This document shows positions 27,533-36,466 of a stretch of DNA of 47,799 nucleotides, one piece after another. The position numbers and the translations under genes were made by a program. The DNA comes from Candidatus Giovannonibacteria bacterium RIFCSPLOWO2_12_FULL_43_11c (GTDB lineage: Bacteria; Patescibacteriota; Minisyncoccia; JACPKW01; UBA11713). The stretch covers positions 5,884 through 53,682 of the forward strand of contig MFIO01000014.1 of the NCBI GenBank assembly GCA_001780775.1, written 5' to 3'. The notes below the pieces were generated by a model that saw only the letters and a program-made list of their open reading frames with translations, was not told the DNA's origin and did no database searches. How positions within the stretch are numbered: position 1 is the first letter of the stretch; the number at the start of each line of letters is the position of its first letter.

Positions 27533-28510
27533 ATGCCGTATAGCGATTTGAGATCGTATTTGGAAGTTCTCGAAAAATGCGGAAAGTTGCGCCGTATCAG
27601 AAAAGAGGTTGATGCAAGTTGGGAGATAGCTGCGGTATGCCGCCAGCTATTCTACAAATTCCAGCCTAAGGAGCGCCCAGCCATTATTTTTGAAAATCCC
27701 AAGGGGTATGGCATTCCGGTTGCCGCAGGAACGGCGGCCGCTTCTCCCGAAATTTATCAGATCGGGATGGAGGCGAATTCGCTTGAAGAGATCAATCAGA
27801 AATGGGATCATGCGCTCGAAAATTTGATTCCACCGCGAATCGTTAAGGAAGCATCGTGCAAGGAAAATATTCTTCTTGGCGAGAAAATTGACTTGTCTAT
27901 ATTCCCTGTGCCAACCTGGACGCCTGGGCTGGATGCCGGACCGTATATAACTTCCGCGCTTGTTATCACAAAGGATCCGGAAACTGGCACATACAACATC
28001 GGAACCCACCGGATGATGATAAAAGGGAAAGACGTTACGGGAATGCACATCGGGAGCGCTCAAGACGCAGCGCGGCACATCGAGTGGTATGAAAAACAAG
28101 GCAAGCCCGCGCCCGTTGCAATCGCTCTCGGAACCGATCCCAGTCTCTGTTATGTCTCGACGACCCGCACCCACGAGCACGTTGACGAATTCTTCCTAGC
28201 CGGCGGACTTAGAGGCGAGCCGGTTGACCTGGTCCCGTGCGAAACAATTCCGCTTCTTGTCCCCGCGACAGCTGAAATTATTCTTGAGGGAGAAATTCCC
28301 GCCGGGACACGGGAAATGGAAGGACCCTTTGGAGAATATACCGGCTATATGAGTCCGAGCGGTATGCGCAGAATCTTTCGGATAAAATGTATTACTTTTC
28401 GCAACAATCCGATTTATCACGCGTTTATCAGCCAGATGCCGCCGTCGGAATCGAGCTGCATCCGGAAAATCGGGAACGAGCGCATAATTTTCCATACCTC
28501 CTCATCATAA
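27533..28510 (+). CDS. UbiD family decarboxylase, C-terminally truncated
   Basis: 325 aa; EGPFGEYTGYMSP, FISQMPPSESSCIRKIGNE then abrupt stop; strong SD AAGGAGGGG. Confidence 0.8.
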   Translation: MPYSDLRSYLEVLEKCGKLRRIRKEVDASWEIAAVCRQLFYKFQPKERPAIIFENPKGYGIPVAAGTAAASPEIYQIGMEANSLEEINQKWDHALENLIPPRIVKEASCKENILLGEKIDLSIFPVPTWTPGLDAGPYITSALVITKDPETGTYNIGTHRMMIKGKDVTGMHIGSAQDAARHIEWYEKQGKPAPVAIALGTDPSLCYVSTTRTHEHVDEFFLAGGLRGEPVDLVPCETIPLLVPATAEIILEGEIPAGTREMEGPFGEYTGYMSPSGMRRIFRIKCITFRNNPIYHAFISQMPPSESSCIRKIGNERIIFHTSSS

Positions 28511-28557
28511 CAAATTTAAGCTGAATTTTCCAGCCAGAAAACCGGGAGACAGATAAT

Positions 28558-29787
28558 CTAAATCCCCTCTAAGAATTCTTCCACGATCGGACTTTCTTTT
28601 TTCGGGATAAGTTCACGCCTGATCGGTAGCAAGATTGTGAATGTGGTTCCCTTTCCTTCTTCTGAAACAAAAGTGATCTCACCGCCGTGGCGCTTGATAA
28701 TGTTCCTGGCGATAAAAAGCCCAAGTCCCGTTCCTTCCGTTTCGAGCTTAATGGCGTTCGAGGCGCGGAAGAATTTTGAGAATACTCTTGATTGCTCCCC
28801 AGAAGGAATTCCAGCCCCCGTGTCCGAAATAACGGTCTGGACGTAATTTTTTTCTAAGGATACGTTGATATTTATTTTCCCTTCTTCTTTCGTATAGTGA
28901 AGCGAGTTTTCAATGAGATTCGAAATTACAAGCGAAAGCCTGTCTCTGTCCGCGTAAATGGGCGGAATTAAATCTTTTGCAGGAAGGAAAGTAATGCTGA
29001 TTTTCTTTTCTTTGGAAGTAAGCTCGTAATTCTTGATCAGCTTTGACAAAAAATCCAAGTAATCTATTTCCGTAAATTCATATCCAAATCTTCCCTCCTC
29101 GATGCGCGCCGCATCAAGGAGATCGTTTACGAGCTTAATCATGCGCTCCGTCGTCTCAAAACTGCGGTTCAAAAATTCGAGCTGTTTTGCGTCAAGTTTT
29201 CCCATATCGCCGTCTATAAATAGCTTTATTGTCCATTTAAGGGCTGACAGAGGCGTTCTAAGCTGGTGCGCGGCTACTGATACGAATTCGGACTTAATCT
29301 TCGATATTAGCGCCTCGTGGCTTATATCGCGCATTATTTTCGCGTATCCGTTACCACCGCCTCCGGCGCTTTTAATTTCTTTACTCACGACAAAAAGCCG
29401 CAATTCCGGGCGGGAAGTATGGATCTCAATCCCCTTCTCGGAAGAAAAACTCTCGCCTCCCATCGCTTGGGTAAACGGGGCAAGCTCCGGATAGATCACC
29501 TCAACCAAAGCACGATACGCGGGCTTATCATCCCACAAATCCTCAACAATTTTTACGCCAAAAAGATCTTTTTGCTTAACTCCAAAAAATTCTTCCGCTT
29601 TAGGATTCATGAAGATAATTTTTTTATCGGCGCTATACTGCAAAACTCCGTCGGAAAGCGACGCCAGAATTACTTCCATCTCTCGTTTCTCTGCGCGAAA
29701 AAGTTTAGTCTGGCGCGCGAAATCAAAATAGCTTTTTGCCAAAAAGACTAAAAGTATTCCGATCAAAATTGAAGAAAAAATAATCAT
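28558..29787 (-). CDS. PAS-domain sensor histidine kinase
   Basis: 409 aa; VAAHQLRTPLSALKW H-box, NLIENSLHYT N-box, DTGAGIP, GTGLGLFIARNI. Confidence 0.93.
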   Translation of the reverse strand: MIIFSSILIGILLVFLAKSYFDFARQTKLFRAEKREMEVILASLSDGVLQYSADKKIIFMNPKAEEFFGVKQKDLFGVKIVEDLWDDKPAYRALVEVIYPELAPFTQAMGGESFSSEKGIEIHTSRPELRLFVVSKEIKSAGGGGNGYAKIMRDISHEALISKIKSEFVSVAAHQLRTPLSALKWTIKLFIDGDMGKLDAKQLEFLNRSFETTERMIKLVNDLLDAARIEEGRFGYEFTEIDYLDFLSKLIKNYELTSKEKKISITFLPAKDLIPPIYADRDRLSLVISNLIENSLHYTKEEGKININVSLEKNYVQTVISDTGAGIPSGEQSRVFSKFFRASNAIKLETEGTGLGLFIARNIIKRHGGEITFVSEEGKGTTFTILLPIRRELIPKKESPIVEEFLEGI

Positions 29788-30933
29788 CTATTCTTTCAAA
29801 TCATAAGCTCCCCTCGTATATTTGTTAGCCGGGTCCCACGAAAGCCAGCTCGAGAGCCCAGAGTCATAAACAGCCTTTTTCTGGGCGCGCACCATGGCCG
29901 CGTCGTATTTTGCCCCGAGATCGAAATCCTGTATCCAGGGGCGAAGTTTTGCCGGAGTTGATGTTGGAGCGGAGAGGCGCAAAAACGCCGCGTCCATCGC
30001 GAACTTTATAATTTCATATGGATGCTCCGCCGGATTTTTATAGCCCTGGAAAGTCGGAGGGTAGTGCGAAGGGTAAACCATGGGAGAAATATAATCGAAG
30101 TGCTTGTCGATCCGCTCCAAAACTTGTCCAATTCCCAAATCGTCTGTATTCGTAGTCGTCATGCCAAAAATATCCGCGGACATCGGAATCGAAATGGGAT
30201 CTTTCCCGTTTTTCAACTCTCCCCTTAAATAAGAAAAGAACGAATCGAGAACATCAGCTTTGTTCGTATTCCCGGAAAGCGGGAAGACTGCATCGGACAT
30301 ATTCCCGTCCGAAGGAAAACGAATGTAGTCGTAATTAAGCTCGTCAAAACCAACTTTCTCCGAAGCGCGTGATAGTAAAACCATGTAATCCCAATAATCT
30401 CTGGCAAAAGGGTCAATATATGAAAGCCCCTTCCTGTCCTTCCATATAGCCCCGCTTTTAGTTTTGACAGAGCTCTCGGGATATTTTTTTGAATAAAATG
30501 GATCTTGAAAAACCGTTATTCGGGCGATAGTATAAATGCTTTTTTTGTGAAGATCTTCGATAAATGCTGTAAGGTCTTTGATTCGAATCTCTTCCGAGCC
30601 AATTTCTTTGATTTTCTCGTCGCCAGTATCAAAAGAGACGCGTCCGGAATAATCCTTGACGTCTATAACTATGGAATTTATTTCAGTTTTATCAATAAAA
30701 TTGACCATATCGGCCCTCCAATCCTTGGTGCCTGATACCCAGCTTGTCATATAAATTCCCCGGACGGCTTCTGGGGTTGGCAAATGTTGAACCTTTTGAA
30801 CTTCCGCCTTTTTTTTCTCCTTGTCTAGCCCTAAGCGTTCAGAAATATATTCAACTGGCTCGAACGCGCGGGAAATAAAAAATAGCGAGATCAGCACTGC
30901 TCCGATAAAAACAGATAAGCTAAAAAATTTCAC
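29788..30933 (-). CDS. putative glycoside hydrolase (DUF4015)
   Basis: 381 aa; VRGIYMTSWVSG...INSIVIDVKDYSGRVSFDTG, FDELNYDYIRFPSDG, PMVYPSHYP. Confidence 0.85.
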   Translation of the reverse strand: MKFFSLSVFIGAVLISLFFISRAFEPVEYISERLGLDKEKKKAEVQKVQHLPTPEAVRGIYMTSWVSGTKDWRADMVNFIDKTEINSIVIDVKDYSGRVSFDTGDEKIKEIGSEEIRIKDLTAFIEDLHKKSIYTIARITVFQDPFYSKKYPESSVKTKSGAIWKDRKGLSYIDPFARDYWDYMVLLSRASEKVGFDELNYDYIRFPSDGNMSDAVFPLSGNTNKADVLDSFFSYLRGELKNGKDPISIPMSADIFGMTTTNTDDLGIGQVLERIDKHFDYISPMVYPSHYPPTFQGYKNPAEHPYEIIKFAMDAAFLRLSAPTSTPAKLRPWIQDFDLGAKYDAAMVRAQKKAVYDSGLSSWLSWDPANKYTRGAYDLKE

Positions 30934-30934
30934 C

Positions 30935-31336
30935 TTATCTTAATTCTAATTCAGGAGGAAGTGAAACCAAAGCTCCTGATATGATGCCGAATTCCTCCGC
31001 CCGTCCTCGCGGGAGCTCGAGAACCATATCAACCGCGCCAGGGGAAGGAACAATTTTGAGGCCATTTTGCGGCTCACGCGGAAGAAAATCAACGCTCAAT
31101 ACGCGGTTATCTTTTATCCAAACCAGATCCAAGTCCAAAGGTGTTTGTTTATTCCAAAAAGAAACGTCGCCATCGTTCGCAAAAATAAAAAGCATTCCAT
31201 CATATCCTTCAACTCTCAAGACACCCATAAGACCCTGTTCCCGCTCCGCTTCGGTATCGGCAATTTTCACAGAAAGCCTATGCCCATTAATGTGGATCAA
31301 TTTTATATCTTCCCCGGTTTTTGGAGGTGCTTCCAC
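30935..31336 (-). CDS. DUF192 family protein
   Basis: 133 aa; EREQGLMGV...DGMLFIFANDGDVSFWNKQTPLDLDLVWI; a TM-like stretch is in frame upstream of the GTG start. Confidence 0.85.
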   Translation of the reverse strand: MEAPPKTGEDIKLIHINGHRLSVKIADTEAEREQGLMGVLRVEGYDGMLFIFANDGDVSFWNKQTPLDLDLVWIKDNRVLSVDFLPREPQNGLKIVPSPGAVDMVLELPRGRAEEFGIISGALVSLPPELELR

Positions 31337-31403
31337 TTTTTTGAAATAAAGAAAACTGCCGATAATAATTCCGATTACTAGAAATAATAAAGCTGGTTTC
31401 AGA

Positions 31404-32408
31404 TTAGCTTTTTGCTTTTTCTTTTATGCTTTTAACGAGCTCAGCCGCGGCTTTGGAATTTTGTCGTAAAAATTCCTTGGCGTTCTCAAACCCTTGCCCC
31501 ATCCGGACTTCACCAAAAGAAAGAGACGCGCCTGATTTTTTTATCAATTCGTATTTGAGTCCGAGATTAATCAGGTCACCCTCGTAGGAAATCCCTTCGT
31601 TATACATTATGTCAAATTCCGCGCGCCTGAAAGGCGGGGCAACTTTATTTTTCACAATTTTGACATTCGTCCGGTTCCCGATTATTTCTTCCCCCTTCTT
31701 TAATTGTGCAGCGCGCCTGACTTCGATTCTGACCGAGGCGTAAAATTTAAGCGCGTTGCCTCCCGTCGTCGTCTCCGGATTGCCAAAGACTACTCCGATC
31801 TTCATGCGTATCTGATTTATGAAAATTACAACCGTTTTGGATTTCGCGATGATCGCGGTAAGTTTTCGCAAAGCCTGCGACATCAGCCGAGCCTGCAAAC
31901 CCATATGCGATTGACCCATATCCCCTTCAATTTCCGCCTGTGGCGTCAATGCGGCGACGGAATCAATCACTATGACATCGATTGACCCAGACCGCACCAA
32001 ACTTTCAACAATCTCGAGCGCCTGCTCCCCGGTATCCGGCTGTGAGATTAAAAGATCGTCGATTTTGACTCCTATTTTTTTCGCGTATTCCGGATCCAGC
32101 GCGTGCTCCGCGTCTACAAACGCGCAAAGTCCTCCTCCCTTCTGCGCGTTCGCTACAATATGCAAAGCGAGCGTCGTCTTTCCGGAAGATTCCGGACCGT
32201 AAATTTCGATAACTCTGCCCCTTGGAACACCTCCGACGCCTAGCGCCATATCAACGGCGAGCGATCCCGTCGGGATAACGTCCACATCCACTCTCCGGGC
32301 ATCCCCGAGCTTCATAATCGCCCCCTCCCCGTATTTCGCCTGTATTTCACGAATGGCGGCTTCGACCCCAGACTTTTTTTCGTTTATAACTTCAGATTTT
32401 TTTGTCAT
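31404..32408 (-). CDS. recA: recombinase RecA
   Basis: 334 aa; [38 protein letters not shown]. Confidence 0.98.
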   Translation of the reverse strand: MTKKSEVINEKKSGVEAAIREIQAKYGEGAIMKLGDARRVDVDVIPTGSLAVDMALGVGGVPRGRVIEIYGPESSGKTTLALHIVANAQKGGGLCAFVDAEHALDPEYAKKIGVKIDDLLISQPDTGEQALEIVESLVRSGSIDVIVIDSVAALTPQAEIEGDMGQSHMGLQARLMSQALRKLTAIIAKSKTVVIFINQIRMKIGVVFGNPETTTGGNALKFYASVRIEVRRAAQLKKGEEIIGNRTNVKIVKNKVAPPFRRAEFDIMYNEGISYEGDLINLGLKYELIKKSGASLSFGEVRMGQGFENAKEFLRQNSKAAAELVKSIKEKAKS

Positions 32409-32430
32409 TAGTTAATTATATAAAAGCTTT

Positions 32431-32766
32431 TTATTTTAACAAGACCGTCCTTAATATCCTCTTCTCGTGGCCAAATTTGTCCTCGGCGTAAATTTCAATG
32501 TCGTTTACTCCTTTGGCAAGCAAAATCTCCTCTTTAAAATTTCCATTTTCATCCGTGAAAATAGTCCTTCCGTTCAAGGTAAATTTTATAACATCCAAAG
32601 CTCGTCCTTTTACTTCCATAGGATTTTTATCAAAAACTTCCCCTTGGGTCGGACTTTCAATATAAATGCGCGGACCCCTTAAAAAATCTCTCGCCTGCCA
32701 GAGGCCATAAAACAAAACCAAAACGCCGACAAAACCAATAAAAAACTTTTTGTGCGATATTCTCAT
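32431..32766 (-). CDS. single-TM protein with Ig-like/glucodextranase-like beta domain
   Basis: 111 aa; IYIESPTQGEVFDKNPMEVKGRALDVIKFTLNGRTIFTDENGNF. Confidence 0.65.
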   Translation of the reverse strand: MRISHKKFFIGFVGVLVLFYGLWQARDFLRGPRIYIESPTQGEVFDKNPMEVKGRALDVIKFTLNGRTIFTDENGNFKEEILLAKGVNDIEIYAEDKFGHEKRILRTVLLK

Positions 32767-34950
32767 TTAAAAACTATCGTAAAATTCATCGGGTTTTAGT
32801 TCTGGCTTCGGCTCCGGGCTTGGCATAAAATTTTCCCTGCCAATTAATACTTCTCTCGCCTTCGAACCATCTTTTGGGCCAACAACCCCGCGTTCTTCAA
32901 GCAAGTCTACAATTCGGGCGGCTCTCGCGTATCCCAATTTCAATCTCCGCTGAAGATGCGAAGTAGAAACACTGCCAGATTCTATCGCGATCTGCCTTGC
33001 TTTCTCAAAAAGCTCCTCGTCCTCATCATTTTCTATATCCCCATCTAGGTTAATCGGGCGCGGCGCTGATAAACCCGGTGCTAGAGCTCCTCCATTTGAA
33101 ACATCTCCGGAAATTTCCGTGATTACCTCGCCAACATCCTCAACATGCTCTTCGATCCATTCCGTAACTTTTTGGACTTCTTTTTCCGAAACGAATGCTC
33201 CTTGTATCCGTTTTGGCTTGCCAACATCCCCCGCGAGAAAAAGCATATCACCGTTTCCGAGAAGTTTATCTGCTCCGGATATATCCAAAATTGTCCGCGA
33301 ATCGATCTGCGATGCCACCGCGAAAGCTATTCTTGAGGTAATATTCGCCTTAATTAAACCAGTGATAACCTCAACCGAAGGCCTTTGGGTCGAGAGGACT
33401 AAATGTATGCCAACCGCGCGCGACATCTGGGCTAACCGAACAATCGAAGCTTCAAGCTCTCTGGGATATGTCGCCATTATATCGGCTAATTCATCAATGA
33501 CTATGAGCAGATACGGAAGTGTCTCGGCTTCTTTATCTTTAGAAAGAATATTTGAGTGATACGAGCTTATATCGCGCACTCCCCTTTGAGACAGAACTTC
33601 GTATCTCCTTTCCATTTCTTTCACAGCCCAGCGCAAAGACAGAATTGTCTTTTTTGCTTCATTGATCGGAGGAAACATTAGATGCGGAATCTTGGAATAC
33701 GCGGAAAGCTCAACCCTTTTCGGATCAACAACTATTAATCTTAAAAATTCCGGAGTGTTCCTGTATAGGAGGCTCATCATAAAAGAATGTATCTGGACTG
33801 ATTTCCCGGAACCGGTTGCACCAGCGATCAGCAGGTGCGGCATCTTTGCAAGATCGGCGTAAACAGCTTTGCCCGAAACATCGCGCCCTAGTGCAAACAA
33901 AAGTGGCCTGTCTGATTTTTGAAATTCCTCCGCGCCCAAAAGAGATCGAAGCCCAACTAGAGCAATGGATTTATTTGGAATTTCAATCCCAACAAGAGAC
34001 CTGCTCGGAATCGGCGCCTCTATCCTCAAAGGATGCGCGGCAAGCGCCAAAGCAAGATCATTTTGAAGCCCAATTATTTTGGAGAGTTTCATGCCCTCCG
34101 CGGGTTTGAGCGTGTATTGCGTTACCGAAGGGCCGACATTCACTTCCATCATCTCAACCTCAATCCCAAAAGTCTGAAGAGTTCGTTTTATAATGTTCGA
34201 ATTAGCCTTAATATCTCCAGAGGAAGGCGTCCCGCGATCATTTTCAAGGAGATCCAATGGCGGAAGTAACCCGGACATTTCGCGAAGCCCTTTTGATCTT
34301 TTTGTTTTCAACGAGAGAACGCCGAATTCATCGGCTGGAGCCGGTTTTGGTTCCGCTTCTTTGATAACCGGCTTTAGCGGGGCAACCGGTATAGTGATGA
34401 CTGGTTTAAGCTCGTCTTCTTCCCTCCTGGCCGTTGTGCCCGACGGGCCAGAGGCCTCATCTTTTTTAAATAATCCTAAGATGTGAAAATTCATCATTAT
34501 AAAAAACCCGGCGATATCCAAAGCCAAAAGCAGGATCAATGCCGCCCAGAAATCAAAAAGTCTTAAAAAGGTGTAGCTTGCTCCAAGCCCTACGTATCCA
34601 GCGGCCATATCCCGAAATACCAAATCAACTATGCCTAAAGTTGAGATTAAAAATAATCCGGCGCCGATAACGGTCGCGGATACAAAATTCCTGCGGAAGG
34701 CGAAAAGAAACGAAAATCCGCCGAAAAGAAAAACCAACGGGACCAAGAAAAATGCTTTTCCAAAAAGAAACTCAAATAAACTCTGTAGTCCATTCCCGAC
34801 AAGCCCCGCCTTCCCGAAAGCCGCCAAAGTCAGCAAAAACGCTACCGCAAATGCAAAAATCGCGAAGATTGATTGCTTCGTCTCATGCCTTATTCCCTCA
34901 TGCCATCGGGACTTTGATTTCCCGTTTTTATTTTTATCTTTCTTGACCAC
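32767..34950 (-). CDS. ftsK: DNA translocase FtsK/SpoIIIE
   Basis: 727 aa; 4 TM N-terminus; HLLIAGATGSGKSVQIHSFMMSLLYR; C-terminal gamma winged helix SVSTSHLQRRLKLGYARAARIVDLLEERGVVG. Confidence 0.96.
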   Translation of the reverse strand: MVKKDKNKNGKSKSRWHEGIRHETKQSIFAIFAFAVAFLLTLAAFGKAGLVGNGLQSLFEFLFGKAFFLVPLVFLFGGFSFLFAFRRNFVSATVIGAGLFLISTLGIVDLVFRDMAAGYVGLGASYTFLRLFDFWAALILLLALDIAGFFIMMNFHILGLFKKDEASGPSGTTARREEDELKPVITIPVAPLKPVIKEAEPKPAPADEFGVLSLKTKRSKGLREMSGLLPPLDLLENDRGTPSSGDIKANSNIIKRTLQTFGIEVEMMEVNVGPSVTQYTLKPAEGMKLSKIIGLQNDLALALAAHPLRIEAPIPSRSLVGIEIPNKSIALVGLRSLLGAEEFQKSDRPLLFALGRDVSGKAVYADLAKMPHLLIAGATGSGKSVQIHSFMMSLLYRNTPEFLRLIVVDPKRVELSAYSKIPHLMFPPINEAKKTILSLRWAVKEMERRYEVLSQRGVRDISSYHSNILSKDKEAETLPYLLIVIDELADIMATYPRELEASIVRLAQMSRAVGIHLVLSTQRPSVEVITGLIKANITSRIAFAVASQIDSRTILDISGADKLLGNGDMLFLAGDVGKPKRIQGAFVSEKEVQKVTEWIEEHVEDVGEVITEISGDVSNGGALAPGLSAPRPINLDGDIENDEDEELFEKARQIAIESGSVSTSHLQRRLKLGYARAARIVDLLEERGVVGPKDGSKAREVLIGRENFMPSPEPKPELKPDEFYDSF

Positions 34951-35015
34951 AAATTATTTGAGTATTATACCAGAAAACAAAAAAACCGTCGCATGAATGC
35001 TAACGGAATTGTTTT

Positions 35016-35047
35016 GGCGGAGTGGATTGCATATGCAATCCACTCCG
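35016..35047. repeat. perfect 32-bp palindrome GCGGAGTGGATTGCAT/ATGCAATCCACTCCGC
   Basis: Arms 35016-35031 and 35032-35047, no spacer, between ftsK and the NUDIX gene. Confidence 0.9.
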
Positions 35048-35061
35048 CTGTTAATTTCTCC

Positions 35062-35799
35062 TTATTTCAGAGGTCGAACGCCTCTGACTTCATCTTCCCA
35101 GGTACGCGGTCTGGATTCTACTGGCCGGGCGGGAGCAGGAAACTTCAGCTCAAGATCTCGAGAAATGCGATCTAGGTGTCCGAGATACTCTTGCCGCCCA
35201 CGCTTCACTTCTTTAGTCAGTGCGGCTTTGAGTGCCAGACAATGTTTGGGAAAACAATTCTCTGGGTTGAGCGCCGATAACTCCAAATACCGTGGCGCTT
35301 CTGCTTCTCCCGGAGTTCCTGCATCTTTGAGTTCCCCGATCGTTTTTATCAGATAAAAATGGCTGGGGATTGGAGATTGAGCACCGAAAGTTATTATGCG
35401 CTCAAAACTCACGACCTCTAATCGTGTTTCTTCCCAAACTTCTCTCTGAAGGGTGGAGTACAGGTGGTCGCCATGTCCCTCGATTCTGGCTGATTCATAA
35501 TCCTCTTCGTCAACCATTCCACCGGGAAAGCCGTATAGATCGGGTTTTACCGTCTCCGTCCGACGCACCATCCATTCCTGGTAACGTTCGTCTGGAATGC
35601 CTTCTCTTCTCCAAGCCTCGAACAAATCCTCCCGCTTGAAAAACTTGATCACTGCGATCAATGTCTCAATACTTTTTACAACCAGGACTTTGCCCTCAAC
35701 TAAATTAATCCCGCCGACAAATTCTCTTTTCATAATCTGCCTTTCTGCCCGAATGTCGGTGCCGCGTTTTGAATTTTTGTTAAAGCAACAACCTCTCAA
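35062..35799 (-). CDS. NUDIX hydrolase-like protein
   Basis: ORF 245 aa; GFPGGMVDEEDYESARIEGHGDHLYSTLQREVWEETRLEVVSFE resembles a Nudix box with an insertion; likely start MKREFVGG further in. Confidence 0.7.
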   Translation of the reverse strand: MRGCCFNKNSKRGTDIRAERQIMKREFVGGINLVEGKVLVVKSIETLIAVIKFFKREDLFEAWRREGIPDERYQEWMVRRTETVKPDLYGFPGGMVDEEDYESARIEGHGDHLYSTLQREVWEETRLEVVSFERIITFGAQSPIPSHFYLIKTIGELKDAGTPGEAEAPRYLELSALNPENCFPKHCLALKAALTKEVKRGRQEYLGHLDRISRDLELKFPAPARPVESRPRTWEDEVRGVRPLK

Positions 35800-35809
35800 C
35801 TAAATCCTC

Positions 35810-35828
35810 CTCCGACCTTGCGTCGGAG
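35810..35828. other. hairpin CTCCGAC-cttgc-GTCGGAG
   Basis: perfect 7-bp stem upstream of the NUDIX ORF. Confidence 0.6.
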
Positions 35829-35850
35829 AAGAACTTGGTTGAAGTTTTGT

Positions 35851-35894
35851 GTCGGGGGGAGTTGGTGAATATTTCATCACCAACTCCCCCCGAC
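35851..35894. terminator. strong 18-bp stem-loop GTCGGGGGGAGTTGGTGA/TCACCAACTCCCCCCGAC
   Basis: Arms 35851-35868 and 35877-35894, 8-nt loop, just downstream of the minus-strand 58-aa gene. Confidence 0.7.
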
Positions 35895-35900
35895 GGGTTT

Positions 35901-36077
35901 TTACGCCTTTCGAGCTATGGCCATGATGACCAATCCGGCTATCGCGCATAGAGCCAACGCGATTGCAGAATGATAGTCAAAATTGCCGGTAATCGTGGCC
36001 AGCTGCTTCAGCTCTAAAACTAGATAAGCCACTACCGCCTCCACAAAAACGCCCCCAGTTAGAAGCGCTTTATTCAT
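35901..36077 (-). CDS. 58-aa two-TM membrane protein
   Basis: Start corrected from 36170: MNKALLTGGVFVEAVVAYLVLELKQ... preceded by SD AAGGAGGGAGC. Confidence 0.6.
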   Translation of the reverse strand: MNKALLTGGVFVEAVVAYLVLELKQLATITGNFDYHSAIALALCAIAGLVIMAIARKA

Positions 36078-36092
36078 GCTCCCTCCTTTTTT

Positions 36093-36110
36093 GTCTCGAT
36101 ATATCGAGAC
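36093..36110. promoter_or_regulatory. perfect 18-bp palindrome GTCTCGATATATCGAGAC
   Basis: Lies between two small genes, immediately upstream of the SD of the 58-aa gene. Confidence 0.6.
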
Positions 36111-36111
36111 G

Positions 36112-36321
36112 TTAGCGTTGGCGTCGTTGAACCGACTGAACTTGGGGCTTGAGTTCCAGGCTACGAACAATCGTGCCCGTAGTTAGAAACTCAGAGTAAC
36201 AACATGTGCTGTGCAAAATTGTCTGAGCTTCTTCCAGTAGTGCGATTGCCTTCAGAAGCAATTTTCCAGCCTCCTCGTCCGCACTCATCAAGTCCACCGG
36301 CAAATATTCTTCATTAGCCAT
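36112..36321 (-). CDS. small hypothetical protein
   Basis: 69 aa; MANEEYLPVDLMSADEEAGKLLLKAIALLEEAQ; SD GAAAGGAG upstream. Confidence 0.55.
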   Translation of the reverse strand: MANEEYLPVDLMSADEEAGKLLLKAIALLEEAQTILHSTCCYSEFLTTGTIVRSLELKPQVQSVQRRQR

Positions 36322-36422
36322 CGTCTTTTTCTCCTTTCAAAGTTTTAAGAACATGTTAATGTTTAGCCCTTTGGCCACATTTTTTCAATTATACCCCTAA
36401 AACGGCTTTAAGTCAACAACAT

Positions 36423-36449
36423 AAAGAGCCCTTAAAATAAGGGCTCTTT
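36423..36449 (-). terminator. terminator hairpin of the rpoBC operon
   Basis: AAAGAGCCCTTA-AAA-TAAGGGCTCTTT, perfect 12-bp stem directly after the rpoC stop. Confidence 0.8.
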
Positions 36450-36466
36450 GAGAGAAAATATGAGAT

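Noticed and set aside
27647-28180. Minus-strand 177-aa ORF opposite ubiD
   Set aside because: Shadow of the UbiD frame, which has strong motif support.
33119-33559. Plus-strand 146-aa ORF opposite ftsK
   Set aside because: Antisense to a clear ftsK frame; no recognisable protein features; typical shadow ORF.
35016-35894. Palindromes considered as CRISPR repeats
   Set aside because: The repeats are unrelated to each other, single copy, and lack regular spacers; no cas genes seen.
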